Part shown: positions 24,667 to 33,831 of the stretch, piece after piece
Position numbering within the stretch: the stretch's first letter is position 1
Layout: each line of letters starts with the position of its first letter
Assembly: GCA_036703255.1 (NCBI GenBank)
Contig: DATNPL010000153.1
Span: 53,331-117,330, forward strand
Length of the DNA stretch: 64,000 nt
Reading direction: 5' to 3'
From: Drouetiella sp036703255
Lineage (GTDB): Bacteria > Cyanobacteriota > Cyanobacteriia > Elainellales > Elainellaceae
Translations under genes and position numbers: made by a program
Notes under the pieces: model-generated
Seen by the model: the letters and a program-made list of their open reading frames with translations, nothing else
Told to the model about the DNA's origin: nothing
Databases searched by the model: none

Positions 24667-25779
24667 ATGGCAGAATCTTACTTACTAGACAAGTTAAAAT
24701 CCGTTGAACAAACGTTTCATGAGTTGACTCGGCGGCTGGCTGATCCCGATGTCGCGACTGATCCCACTGAATTTCAGCGGGTTGCTCGCTCACGTTCTTC
24801 GTTAGAAGAGACGGTTGACACGTTTGAAACCTGGAAGAAAGCTGAGGCAGACCTAGAGGATTCTCGGCAAATTCTTAAAGAGGCGGGCGGAGATGCAGAA
24901 CTCCGTCAGATGGCCTCTATGGAAGTTGAGGAGTTAACCGCTAAGGTGGCAGCTCTAGAAGCCCGCTTGAAAGTTTTGCTGCTTCCTCGCGATCCCAATG
25001 ATGACAAAAACATCATGTTAGAGATTCGAGCGGGTACGGGTGGCGATGAGGCCAGCATCTGGGCTGGAGATTTAGTCCGCATGTATTCCCGCTATGCCGA
25101 GGGTCAGCACTGGCGCGTGAAATTGCTCAGTGAATCTTTGGCAGACTTGGGCGGCTTTAAAGAGGCCATCCTGGAGATTCAGGGAGATCAGGTTTACAGC
25201 AAGCTAAAGTTTGAGGCTGGGGTTCACCGAGTTCAGCGAGTGCCTATGACTGAGGCAGGCGGACGTGTACATACCTCAACGGCAACTGTGGCCGTGATGC
25301 CAGAAGTCGATGATGTTGAAATTGTGATTGATCCTAAAGATATTGAGCTGACGACGGCTCGATCGGGCGGTGCAGGCGGACAAAACGTCAACAAGGTGGA
25401 AACGGCGGTTGACTTGATGCACAAGCCTACCGGAATCAGAATCTTTTGCACGGAAGAGCGATCGCAGCTCCAGAACCGAGAGCGAGCGATGCAAATCTTA
25501 CGAGCTAAGCTGTACGAAATCAAGCTGCGGGAACAGCAGGAAGCTGTGACCTCCATGCGGCGATCGCAGGTGGGTACAGGTTCGCGCTCTGAAAAAATTC
25601 GCACGTACAATTACAAAGATAATCGTGTGACTGACCACCGTCTGGGACAGAACTTTACCCTGACTCCGGTCTTGGAAGGTGATATTGAAGACGTAATTCA
25701 GTCTTGTATCTCTATGGATCAGCAGGAACGGCTAGAAGAATTGGCTACTTCGTCTTCTCCTACGGGTTCGTTTAAGTAG
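24667..25779 (+). CDS. prfA: Peptide chain release factor 1
   Basis: 370 residues. It reads UAA and UAG and triggers peptide release. The GGQ motif is in RSGGAGGQNVNKVETAVD near residue 238, and the domain-3/4 segment SEKIRTYNYKDNRVTDHR is intact. The N-terminal coiled region has acidic helices. Last gene of the plus-strand translation cluster, which makes the cluster end in the factor that ends translation. A dense group of inverted repeats follows it. Confidence 0.97.
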   Translation: MAESYLLDKLKSVEQTFHELTRRLADPDVATDPTEFQRVARSRSSLEETVDTFETWKKAEADLEDSRQILKEAGGDAELRQMASMEVEELTAKVAALEARLKVLLLPRDPNDDKNIMLEIRAGTGGDEASIWAGDLVRMYSRYAEGQHWRVKLLSESLADLGGFKEAILEIQGDQVYSKLKFEAGVHRVQRVPMTEAGGRVHTSTATVAVMPEVDDVEIVIDPKDIELTTARSGGAGGQNVNKVETAVDLMHKPTGIRIFCTEERSQLQNRERAMQILRAKLYEIKLREQQEAVTSMRRSQVGTGSRSEKIRTYNYKDNRVTDHRLGQNFTLTPVLEGDIEDVIQSCISMDQQERLEELATSSSPTGSFK

Positions 25780-25797
25780 GTATAGCCAAATAATTCT

Positions 25798-25932
25798 ACA
25801 GACTCAGTAGATCGTAAAGTCTTCGTTTTTTCTATAAAGCTAGATTTCAAAGGCGCTCCACGCCTTTGAAGTCTAGCTTTTAGGTTTTGTGGCGCGCGCC
25901 ACAAAACCTAATCTGCGATCCACTGAGTCTGT
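25798..25932. repeat. Composite inverted-repeat element after prfA
   Basis: Outer 17-bp arms (25798-25814 and 25916-25932, one mismatch) enclose two hairpins. The first has 20-bp arms with one G-T pair and loop CTCCA (25836-25880). The second is a perfect 30-bp palindrome (25881-25910) centred on GGCGCGCGCC. Its right half and flank match the hairpin at 42.4 kb in reverse orientation. No frame of use lies inside. It resembles a small non-autonomous element that grew around a terminator. Confidence 0.75.
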
Positions 25933-25991
25933 GAATAGAGAACAGACGGTCGTGGATAGATCAACGGTAGATAAACAAAAGGCTTCATGCT

Positions 25992-26049
25992 GAACCCAGT
26001 TCTAGAAGGTTTGACCTCTCGCGAACCGGGTTCTTTATTTCTACAAGTA
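25992..26049 (+). terminator. Candidate prfA-cluster terminator
   Basis: GAACCCAGTTC (25992-26002) pairs with GAACCGGGTTC (26033-26043), one wobble, and is followed by TTTATTT. A small inner AGGT/ACCT hairpin (26007-26017) fills the loop. The loop is long for a textbook terminator. Confidence 0.45.
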
Positions 26050-26119
26050 CTTTGGTACTAGACTGGAGAAAATTGTAGGTCTACAATAGCCATTCAGAGC
26101 CTTTTCGCTGTTTCTGCAT

Positions 26120-27385
26120 ATGCCTCGTTTTCTTCACCTGGCCGACATTCATCTTGGGTTCGATCGCTACGACAACAAACAGCGAACGCAAGACTTTTTC
26201 TATGCGCTTCAGGATGCGATCGAAAAATATGCGATCGCTGAAAAAGTCGATTTTGTAGTCATTGCAGGTGATCTGTTTGAGCATCGCAATATCTTACCCG
26301 TCACCTTAAATCAGGCTCAAATCTGCCTCCAATCGCTGCAAGAGGCTGGAATTCCCGTGCTGGCGATCGAGGGCAATCATGACAATCGCCCCTATGGCAC
26401 CAAGACAAGCTGGCTGCGCTATCTGGCTGACTGGGGTTTGCTGATGCTGCTAGAACCGGGCGATCCGGCGCAGGGGGAAGGCTTCTATTCTCCTTGGCAG
26501 GAGGGCTATGGCGGCTATGTCGATTTGGCTTGTGGGGTGCGGGTATTGGGTTCACAGTGGTATGGTGCCTCTGCTCCTAAGGCGATCGAGCAGATTGCAG
26601 CGGCTATTCAAGGTTTGCCGCCGATCGCCCATACAGTTTTGCTGTTTCATCACGGCCTTGAGGGGCATATTGCTCGCTATCAAGGGGCTTTGCGCTATGT
26701 TGATTTGCTACCGCTTAAGCAAGCAGGCGTCGATTATCTGGCCTTAGGGCATATTCATAGAAGCTATACCGAAGCAGGCTGGGTTTTTAATCCGGGTTCA
26801 ACCGAGGCCAACAGTATTGAAGAGGCAAGTTTTGATCGAGGCGTTTATTTAGTCGAAATTGACGCATCAGGCATTAAAGCAGAACTGAAGCAAGACTACT
26901 ATCAGCGATCGGTTGTGCGGCTGCACTGGACGGCTCAAGGCCATGAAAGTGTGGAAGAGGTACAGCAAGCAGCAATTCTACAAGTACAGAATGCTATTCA
27001 GATTCAAAAGCTCAAGCCTGCCGATCAGCCTATCGTGGAACTCCGAATTGATGGACAGGTGGGATTCGATCGCTTGGATCTGGACACCCGACCCCTTCAG
27101 CAGCAGCTCCAGCAGATCAGCAATGCCTTGATCTTTCTATTGCGATATGAGGCTGATGCCCTCGCCTATGTTTCACCGCTCTCTGAAGAGGCTAGTCGGC
27201 TCCAGATTGAGCAAGAGGTTTTCTTAGACTTACTCACGGCTCACAATAGCTACAAAAAGCGCGCTCCTGATCTAGCGCAAGGGCTGATTGAGCTAAAGGA
27301 TCAACAGTTAGAGGGGCGATCGGAACCGGAGCTGTATTCGCTTGTTCAAGATTTACTGGCTTCAGAGAACAAGCCGCTTGCTTAG
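26120..27385 (+). CDS. SbcD/Mre11-like DNA repair metallophosphoesterase
   Basis: 421 residues. The calcineurin-like phosphoesterase motifs are in order: HLADIHLG (residues 6-13), VIAGDLFEHRN, IEGNHDNRP, LLFHHGLEGH and LALGHIHRSY, which bind two metal ions. The C-terminal 150 residues form a capping region without a name. The family is related to SbcD and YhaO exonucleases. No sbcC-like ATPase gene lies beside it in this window, so it is either separated from its partner or acts alone. Specific substrate unknown. Confidence 0.88.
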   Translation: MPRFLHLADIHLGFDRYDNKQRTQDFFYALQDAIEKYAIAEKVDFVVIAGDLFEHRNILPVTLNQAQICLQSLQEAGIPVLAIEGNHDNRPYGTKTSWLRYLADWGLLMLLEPGDPAQGEGFYSPWQEGYGGYVDLACGVRVLGSQWYGASAPKAIEQIAAAIQGLPPIAHTVLLFHHGLEGHIARYQGALRYVDLLPLKQAGVDYLALGHIHRSYTEAGWVFNPGSTEANSIEEASFDRGVYLVEIDASGIKAELKQDYYQRSVVRLHWTAQGHESVEEVQQAAILQVQNAIQIQKLKPADQPIVELRIDGQVGFDRLDLDTRPLQQQLQQISNALIFLLRYEADALAYVSPLSEEASRLQIEQEVFLDLLTAHNSYKKRAPDLAQGLIELKDQQLEGRSEPELYSLVQDLLASENKPLA

Positions 27386-27562
27386 GCTTTTCAAAGACGT
27401 TTCTACCAGATTGCAAGGCTTGACTGTTGAAATGTCCCTGGCCTAATGCCTGTTAACCCTGACTATATTTATCCAGAAGTCTTTAAACTTTGTTAAAGTT
27501 GGTCTGGATGTTAATTTTTTTATCCTTCACATGGTCGCTCTAAACTCTCAAGGAGAATTTTG

Positions 27563-29281
27563 ATGCTGCGCTTAGAACACATCAGCAAAATTTATCCAAC
27601 GGGCGAAGTGCTTAAAGACGTGAACTGGGAAGTTAAACCTGGCGATCGCATTGGTTTAGTGGGAGTCAATGGAGCCGGAAAATCCACGCAGCTCAAAATT
27701 ATTGCGGGCGAAATGGAGCCGACCTCTGGCGAAATTATTCGGCCGAACAGCTTGCACATTGCTTATCTCAATCAAGAGTTTGATGTCGATCTAGAGCGCA
27801 CCGTTCGAGATGAATTCTGGCGTGCCTTTGATGAAGCCAATCGTGTACATTATGCTTTGGAGCATGTGCAGCATGAAATGCAGACTGCCACGATGGAAGA
27901 GCTAGATAATTTGATTCACAAGCTCGATCGGCTACAGCGACAGTTTGAGGCGTTAGACGGCTATGGTTTAGAGTCGCGGATTGAGAAGATTTTGCCCGAA
28001 ATGGGGTTTGAAGCCTCAGCGGGCGATCGCTTGGTTAGCTCTTTTAGCGGCGGCTGGCAGATGCGGATGGGCTTGGGCAAGATTTTGCTGCAATCGCCTG
28101 ACCTGCTGCTGCTGGATGAGCCGACTAACCATTTGGATTTAGAAACGATCGAGTGGTTGGAAAACTACCTGCGGGGGATCGATACACCGATGGTGATTGT
28201 CTCCCATGACCGGGAGTTCCTCGATCGCCTCTGCACACAGATTGTAGAAACCGAGCGCGGCGTTTCCTCGACCTATTTGGGTAATTACACGGCCTACCTA
28301 GAGCAAAAATCCGAAGCGCAGATGGCGCAGCTCAGCGCCTATGAGCGGCAGCAAAAAGAAATCGAGAAGCAGCAAACGTTTGTCGATCGCTTCCGCGCTA
28401 GCGCCACGCGCAGCACCCAAGCCAAGAGCCGAGAGAAGCAGCTCGATAAAATTGAGCGGATTGAGGCTCCGACTGGCAGCGTCCGGACGTTACATTTCCG
28501 CTTTCCTCCGGCACCTCGTAGCGGTCGCGAAGTGGTAATTATCAAAGACCTAACGCACTTCTACGACGAAAAACTACTGTTTTTGGGCGCAGAACTGCTG
28601 ATTGAGCGGGGCGATCGCATTGCTTTCTTAGGACCCAACGGTTCGGGCAAGTCTACATTGCTGAAACTGATGATGGGTCTTGAAAAACCTACCGAGGGCA
28701 CGATCGCCTTGGGCGATCACAACGTTATTCCTGGATATTTTGAGCAGAACCAAGCAGAGGCGCTGGATCTAGATAAAACCGTGATGGAGACCATCCATGA
28801 CGAAGTGCCTGACTGGAAAAATGAAGAAGTTCGGACTTTGCTAGGGCGATTTTTGTTTAGTTCTGACACAGTTTACAAAAAGGTTGCTGCGCTTAGCGGT
28901 GGCGAAAAAGCGCGACTCGCTTTGGCAAAAATGCTGCTGGCTCCTGTCAATCTGATGATTTTGGATGAGCCGACCAACCACCTGGATATTCCGGCGAAAG
29001 AGATGCTGGAGGAAGCGCTAACAAACTTTGACGGCACGGCCATTCTGGTATCGCACGATCGTTACTTTATTTCTCAGGTCGCTAATAAAATCGTAGAAAT
29101 TCGAGATGGCGAACTGCGGCTCTATCGAGGGGACTATCATTACTACCTCGAAAAAATTGCTGAAGAGAAAGAGCGTGCCAAACTGGAGCGACTAGAAGCA
29201 GAGAAGGCTGCTAAGGTGACGGCTAAGCGGGATAAACAAAAAGAAAAACAGCAGCAAAAAATGAAGGCTAAAGCTGAGTAG
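27563..29281 (+). CDS. ABC-F family ATP-binding protein
   Basis: 572 residues from ATG 27563, AAGGAG 7 nt upstream. Two ABC domains without membrane segments: first Walker A GVNGAGKSTQ (about 38-47) and signature SSFSGGWQMR; second Walker A GPNGSGKSTL and signature ALSGGEKAR. Both Walker B regions read LLLLDEPTNHLDLE and MILDEPTNHLDIP. Between them is the ABC_tran_Xtn linker with KQQTFVDRFRASATRSTQA. A Lys/Glu coiled tail ends the protein. ABC-F proteins act on the ribosome (translation quality control or antibiotic protection), not in transport. The subclass is closest to Uup/YdiF-like housekeeping forms. Confidence 0.92.
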   Translation: MLRLEHISKIYPTGEVLKDVNWEVKPGDRIGLVGVNGAGKSTQLKIIAGEMEPTSGEIIRPNSLHIAYLNQEFDVDLERTVRDEFWRAFDEANRVHYALEHVQHEMQTATMEELDNLIHKLDRLQRQFEALDGYGLESRIEKILPEMGFEASAGDRLVSSFSGGWQMRMGLGKILLQSPDLLLLDEPTNHLDLETIEWLENYLRGIDTPMVIVSHDREFLDRLCTQIVETERGVSSTYLGNYTAYLEQKSEAQMAQLSAYERQQKEIEKQQTFVDRFRASATRSTQAKSREKQLDKIERIEAPTGSVRTLHFRFPPAPRSGREVVIIKDLTHFYDEKLLFLGAELLIERGDRIAFLGPNGSGKSTLLKLMMGLEKPTEGTIALGDHNVIPGYFEQNQAEALDLDKTVMETIHDEVPDWKNEEVRTLLGRFLFSSDTVYKKVAALSGGEKARLALAKMLLAPVNLMILDEPTNHLDIPAKEMLEEALTNFDGTAILVSHDRYFISQVANKIVEIRDGELRLYRGDYHYYLEKIAEEKERAKLERLEAEKAAKVTAKRDKQKEKQQQKMKAKAE

Positions 29282-29457
29282 ATGAAGGATGAGATTAACG
29301 CGGGGTTAACTCTACCCTCCTCGTTTTTGATCTTCAGCTAAGCTCTGAATCTTTTGCTACTGCTTATTCTTAATACTTCCTATTGGGAAGAAGTCATCTC
29401 GAAACACTGAATGTTAGTATTGTTCCTGAGAAATTGAAAAATTGAGGGGCTATTCAC

Positions 29458-31056
29458 ATGGCACAGGCGTTAGTTTCCCCAGTGGTGCTAGTGATTTTGG
29501 ATGGTTGGGGCTACCGAGATAGCCAAGATGGCAATGCGATCGCCAGCGCAAACCTCCCTGTAATGAATAGCCTCTGGAGTGCCTACCCCCATACTCTCAT
29601 TCAGGCTTCTGGTAAAAGTGTTGGTCTTCCTGAGGGTCAGATGGGAAACTCGGAGGTGGGGCATCTCAATATTGGCTCAGGGCGCATTGTTCCTCAGGAA
29701 TTGGTACGGATCACTGATGCAGTAGAAGATGGCACCATCTTGAGCAATTCTGCGCTCTTGCAGGTTTGTGAAGCTGTTCGGCAGCGAGGCGGCAAACTCC
29801 ACCTTATCGGGCTGTGCTCTGAAGGCGGTGTGCATTCCCACCTATCCCACCTTTCAGGATTGCTGGAGCTAGCGAAGGAGCAGGGGATTGGAGATGTTTG
29901 CATCCACGCCATTACCGACGGACGTGACACCCGACCCAAAGATGGTCTTAAAGAGCTGGCGCTGATCGAGCAGTATATTGAAAAGTTTGGCGTGGGTCGC
30001 ATTGTGACGCTGAGCGGCCGCTATTACGCTATGGATCGGGATCATCGCTGGGAGCGAGAGAAGCTGGTCTACGACTTAATGACGACAAATGGGCCGATCG
30101 ATGGGCGATCGGTGCTTGAGCTTTTGCAGGCTTCTTATGATGCTGATATCAACGATGAGTTTGTCTTACCTGTTCGGGTGGCAGCGGGGGCTGTAGAACC
30201 GGGCGATGGCGTGATTTTCTTTAACTTTCGTCCCGATCGCGCTCGGCAGTTGACGCAAGCTTTTGTTGATCCAGCATTCGATGGCTTTGAGCGCCCTTTA
30301 ATCACGCCTCTTGCCTTTGCTACTTTTACTCAGTACGATCCGCATTTCCCGGTTGCAGTGGCTTTTCCGCCTCAGAACTCAAACAACATTTTGGGCGAAG
30401 TCGTAGCGGCGCATGGGTTAAAGCAATTGCGCACGGCTGAAACTGAGAAATATGCCCATGTCACTTATTTCTTTAACGGCGGCCGGGAAGACCCCTTTGA
30501 GGGTGAAGATCGAGAGATGGTGCCCAGCCCGATGGTGGCAACTTACGATCGCGCTCCTGCCATGTCGGCGGTGAAGGTGACAGAGGGTGTGGTGAAGGCG
30601 ATCGAAAAGGGAATTTACTCTTTGGTGGTGATCAACTATGCCAACCCCGATATGGTGGGTCATACGGGCAAGTTGGATGCAGCAGTGCAGGCAGTTGAAG
30701 CGGTGGATGCCTGTCTGGGTCGGCTGCTGGCCAGCGTCAGCAAAATGGGGGGTACCACGATCATCATCGCGGATCACGGCAATGCTGAGCTGATGTGGGA
30801 TGAGCAGGGCAATCCTTGGACGGCTCACACGACCAACCCTGTACCGTTTATCTTGGTAGAGGGCGAGAAACGCAAGATTCCTGGACATGGCACTGAAGTG
30901 GCACTGCGCCAAGACGGTCGGCTGGCAGATGTGGCTCCGACCATCCTAGAGATTTTGGGCTTGCCGCAGCCACCAGAAATGACAGGGCGATCGATGATTC
31001 TCTCGGCTGATATTGAGACTAAGGCAAACCGCACACCCGTCAGAGTCTCCCTGTAG
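29458..31056 (+). CDS. gpmI: 2,3-bisphosphoglycerate-independent phosphoglycerate mutase
   Basis: 532 residues. It interconverts 3- and 2-phosphoglycerate through a phosphoserine intermediate with two Mn ions. The alkaline-phosphatase-like core shows VILDGWGYR at the N-terminus, the catalytic serine in QMGNSEVGHLNIG (Ser65), ITDGRDTRP, and the metal ligands IADHGNAE and AHTTNPVP. In cyanobacteria this step gates carbon flow out of the Calvin cycle and is held by the inhibitor PirC under PII control. No PirC-like gene is seen here. A 63-nt hairpin lies right after the stop. Confidence 0.97.
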   Translation: MAQALVSPVVLVILDGWGYRDSQDGNAIASANLPVMNSLWSAYPHTLIQASGKSVGLPEGQMGNSEVGHLNIGSGRIVPQELVRITDAVEDGTILSNSALLQVCEAVRQRGGKLHLIGLCSEGGVHSHLSHLSGLLELAKEQGIGDVCIHAITDGRDTRPKDGLKELALIEQYIEKFGVGRIVTLSGRYYAMDRDHRWEREKLVYDLMTTNGPIDGRSVLELLQASYDADINDEFVLPVRVAAGAVEPGDGVIFFNFRPDRARQLTQAFVDPAFDGFERPLITPLAFATFTQYDPHFPVAVAFPPQNSNNILGEVVAAHGLKQLRTAETEKYAHVTYFFNGGREDPFEGEDREMVPSPMVATYDRAPAMSAVKVTEGVVKAIEKGIYSLVVINYANPDMVGHTGKLDAAVQAVEAVDACLGRLLASVSKMGGTTIIIADHGNAELMWDEQGNPWTAHTTNPVPFILVEGEKRKIPGHGTEVALRQDGRLADVAPTILEILGLPQPPEMTGRSMILSADIETKANRTPVRVSL

Positions 31057-31082
31057 AATTGAATGTGGGGTATTGCTAATTG

Positions 31083-31145
31083 TGGCTATAAATTTTATTT
31101 TGGGTGGCGCGCTCAGCGCGCCACCCAAAATAAAATTTATAGCCA
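31083..31145. repeat. Perfect 30-bp-arm hairpin after gpmI
   Basis: Arms 31083-31112 and 31116-31145 are exact reverse complements with loop TCA. The centre reads GGTGGCGCGCTCAGCGCGCC and the outer arms are AT-rich. It ends 42 nt before the secG start. It can end gpmI transcripts or protect their 3' ends, and shares the GGCGCGC core type with the hairpins at 25.9 and 42.4 kb. Confidence 0.9.
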
Positions 31146-31187
31146 GACTAAGCGGTGCCGACTGTAGATATTAGGGATCGAGTCACT

Positions 31188-31463
31188 ATGACATTACTGA
31201 ATGCTGTCCATATTCTTTGGGGAACTTCTGCGGTTGGGTTAATCATCATGGTGCTGCTGCACAGCCCTAAGGGTGATGGTTTGGGTGGCTTAGGGGGACA
31301 GGCTCAGCTTTTCACCAGCACCAAGAGTGCCGAAATTACCCTCAACCGGGTTGCCTGGACGTTGACGGTAATCTTCATGGGCTTGACCGTGGTTCTGAGT
31401 GCAGGCTGGCTAAACCTGCCCGCTGTGCCTCCTGTCGTGCCTACTGAGTCTATACAGCCGTAG
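31188..31463 (+). CDS. secG: Preprotein translocase subunit SecG
   Basis: 91 residues from ATG 31188; the GTG at 31155 would add 11 residues not seen in the family. Two membrane helices (about residues 7-24 and 53-72) around the cytoplasmic loop HSPKGDGLGGLGGQAQLFTS, which is the SecG signature. It joins SecY and SecE and aids SecA cycling. Upstream is the gpmI hairpin. Confidence 0.93.
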   Translation: MTLLNAVHILWGTSAVGLIIMVLLHSPKGDGLGGLGGQAQLFTSTKSAEITLNRVAWTLTVIFMGLTVVLSAGWLNLPAVPPVVPTESIQP

Positions 31464-31497
31464 TATTTACAGAATGAAATTTGAAGTGAGGCGAAGG

Positions 31498-32373
31498 ATG
31501 CGGTTTCAGCATTCTTCGTCGCTTTTGTTAAGCATTCTTTTCGCTTGTGGTCTAGGGCTGAGTAACGGGCTGCTGGCGATCGCCCCTCTTCCAGCCTTCT
31601 CCCAAGCCCCTGCCGCTCTACTAGAAGCTTTGCCTCTGCCACAAGTGCATGATTTGCCCTCTGCGCTGGCTCAGTGGCAAGAGTCAGACAATGCAGCAGA
31701 TTACTTTGAGGCGGTGCAGCCTACAGATTTGGGATACTTAGTCTGGTCAAGATTTCCAGTCCAGATCTATATCGAGCCAGCCATTGAGCCAGCGAGGGAG
31801 CCAGTTAGGGGGTCGGGCGCTGGAACGCCAACGTCTGAATTTGAAGCCGATCGCGCTCAGGTTTGGGTCGCAGCCGTGAGGCAGGCTGTCCAGGACTGGA
31901 GCGTTTATCTGCCGCTAGAGATTATTAGTTCCCCGGATGGGGCAGACATCCAGGTTCAGCGTCGTGCGCCGCCCTTGCAGACCAGACCTGAAAGTGCTAA
32001 TTCAAATACGCCAGCCCCCCTGCCCCGAATTCGATCGGCAGAGACACGATATCAGTTTTTCGTCGATCGCCCTGATAGCTCGCCTGAGAGTTTGCCCTAT
32101 AACAGCAACAGCCCAGCCATTTTGTCTCACCGTTTTATCGTGTATTTGAGCGCCAATCAGACTGCTGCCTATACTTTGGCTACCGCTCGGCATGAACTCG
32201 GTCATGCATTAGGTATTTGGGGTCATAGCCCTGTAGAGACGGATGCCCTGTACTTTTCTCAAGTTCGCAACCCACCTGGCATTTCCCATCGAGATATCAA
32301 TACCTTAAAGCGCATTTATCAGCAACCAACTCGATTGGGTTGGCCGATGCCGTTGGGCAATAACTCCAAATAA
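31498..32373 (+). CDS. Secreted matrixin-like zinc metalloprotease
   Basis: 291 residues from ATG 31498, favoured by GTGAGG at 31486-31491 and because the signal peptide then begins at MRFQHSSSLLL; an ATG at 31474 is also open. A hydrophobic signal (about 8-28) with a cut near AFSQAP sends it across the membrane. The zinc site is HELGHALGIWGH near residue 240, which fits HExxHxxGxxH of matrixins. The middle part has the beta-sheet segments RFPVQIYIEP and VQDWSVYLPL typical of the fold. No propeptide cysteine switch is seen. It follows secG by 34 nt, so the two may share a transcript. Substrate unknown. Confidence 0.85.
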   Translation: MRFQHSSSLLLSILFACGLGLSNGLLAIAPLPAFSQAPAALLEALPLPQVHDLPSALAQWQESDNAADYFEAVQPTDLGYLVWSRFPVQIYIEPAIEPAREPVRGSGAGTPTSEFEADRAQVWVAAVRQAVQDWSVYLPLEIISSPDGADIQVQRRAPPLQTRPESANSNTPAPLPRIRSAETRYQFFVDRPDSSPESLPYNSNSPAILSHRFIVYLSANQTAAYTLATARHELGHALGIWGHSPVETDALYFSQVRNPPGISHRDINTLKRIYQQPTRLGWPMPLGNNSK

Positions 32374-32494
32374 TTGCCGCTTCTGCCCTAAGGTGCGAAG
32401 CAGATCCATCTTTTGCCAGACGAGTGTGCTGACCTTCTCCAACTACTCTCAGAGTATGTCCATCTGAAAGGACAACAACGAGTTTTATGGAGCC

Positions 32495-33136
32495 ATGCTT
32501 GTGAAAACCACAATTTCTAGTCTAATTTCCAAGATTTCATCTTTTTTTAGTCAGTTTCAGCTAAGAAAAATTTCTGTAGTCGCTTTAGCAGGTTTCTTGC
32601 TGCTGACCACGGTTGCTTGCAACCCAAGTTCTCCGACTGAAGTAGGAACGGGTTCGTACCGCGATCGCGTTGCCCAACCTACCAACGACAAAACCTATCA
32701 GCCCTCCGATGGCTTGAATAGCTATAACGAGTACGACGATACGCAAAACTCAAAAGCGCTGAAAGCTAAAACTCGGGCAGTGGTCGATCGCGCCAAGCGC
32801 AACGTTAACCAAGTGCAAAGCCCTGGTGAGTTAGCTGATGAGATCAAGTCTGGTGCGCCCAACCCTGCAAGAGATGCGGGTAAGGTGATCAACGAAGCTA
32901 CCGAGCGGGCAAGCCGCGACGCTAAAGCGGGTTTCAACAATTTGCAAAACAACATTGGCAAGGCGGCCGATAACGCTCAAGATGTGGCTAAAGATGCTAA
33001 GCAAAACGCTGACCAAACGGGCAGAGATGTAGCGAAGTCGGTGAAGCGTGGTGCTTCCGATGCGGCTGACTTTGCCAAAGACAAAGCTGATGATGCAGTC
33101 AATGCAGCTCAGCGGCAGGTTGGCGATCGGGTGTAG
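32495..33136 (+). CDS. Putative lipoprotein with LEA-like amphipathic repeats
   Basis: 213 residues. A long N-region, a hydrophobic segment and the lipobox LTTVAC (Cys about residue 42) predict a lipid-anchored protein. From about residue 110 on, Ala/Lys/Asp-rich segments such as DAKAGFNNLQNNIGKAADNA and DAADFAKDKADDAVNAA repeat with an 11-residue-like rhythm, as in LEA and apolipoprotein-like stress proteins. Similar cyanobacterial proteins are sometimes labelled low-temperature-induced. Function is not established; a role in envelope protection is inference. Confidence 0.7.
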   Translation: MLVKTTISSLISKISSFFSQFQLRKISVVALAGFLLLTTVACNPSSPTEVGTGSYRDRVAQPTNDKTYQPSDGLNSYNEYDDTQNSKALKAKTRAVVDRAKRNVNQVQSPGELADEIKSGAPNPARDAGKVINEATERASRDAKAGFNNLQNNIGKAADNAQDVAKDAKQNADQTGRDVAKSVKRGASDAADFAKDKADDAVNAAQRQVGDRV

Positions 33137-33148
33137 TTAGTGAGATAA

Positions 33149-33189
33149 GAAGTAATTGAATGGGAGATTATCTTCTATTCAATTACTTC
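33149..33189. terminator. Hairpin between convergent genes
   Basis: GAAGTAATTGAAT (33149-33161) and ATTCAATTACTTC (33177-33189) form a perfect 13-bp stem with a 15-nt loop. There is no T-run on either side, so it is a weak bidirectional terminator candidate between the lipoprotein gene and the minus-strand gene at 33203. Confidence 0.5.
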
Positions 33190-33202
33190 ACCCTTAGAAA
33201 AC

Positions 33203-33661
33203 TCACCTTTTTCCTAAAAGAATTGCTTTAAGCATCGTAACCAGTGCGGGTTCATTTCTAAATGCTGAAGGCCGTATTAAAGTTGGCTCTTCTAAAATTC
33301 CTACTTTTCTGAGTTCTTCAAGCCAATTTTGTCTCTCAAGTCCTAGTTGATATAAGCCTGTTTCAGTATTCAGAATAAAGTAGCCAGGATGCCTCTTTTC
33401 TCCTACTACACGCCTTTGTGGTTCTGGAGGTATAGTCTCAATCTTGCCAAAAATGATACTTCCTCTAACGTTCATTCTGGTTATGTACTCCTTTAAAAAA
33501 CCAGTTTGATCTTTTGTAGAAAAGATGCCAATCGATGTACTATTATTCCTTCCTAGCCTATAACCATTTGGTAAATCACCTACGTAATCAACAGGTAGAC
33601 AGCCGTAGGAGCTAGTTAATAAAAACATTAGCGTTAGGGCTAATTTGAAGATTCTTCGCAT
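33203..33661 (-). CDS. Hypothetical exported protein
   Basis: 152 residues, not recognised. The N-terminus MRRIFKLALTLMFLLTSSYGC looks like a signal with a cysteine at position 21 that could be lipidated, although SYGC is not a perfect lipobox. The rest is mixed charged and hydrophobic with segments TKDQTGFLKEYITRMNVRG and GYFILNTETGLYQLGL. Its codon use and AT content are higher than its neighbours', which may point to recent transfer. The 170-nt spacer upstream shows nothing else. Confidence 0.6.
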   Translation of the reverse strand: MRRIFKLALTLMFLLTSSYGCLPVDYVGDLPNGYRLGRNNSTSIGIFSTKDQTGFLKEYITRMNVRGSIIFGKIETIPPEPQRRVVGEKRHPGYFILNTETGLYQLGLERQNWLEELRKVGILEEPTLIRPSAFRNEPALVTMLKAILLGKR

Positions 33662-33831
33662 TTACCTTACCTAGATGCTCAGCAATAGTGCTGACAATTG
33701 CGTACAGTCTGGGTCAATGAGTTGAAACCTATCATTTAAGTAGTTAGATTAATCCAAAAAAGTCTCCCTCTCATGAATTCTTTAGAGTCCTCTCCTACTT
33801 ACTCTTTTTAAGAAGTAAGTACTGTCCTGCC

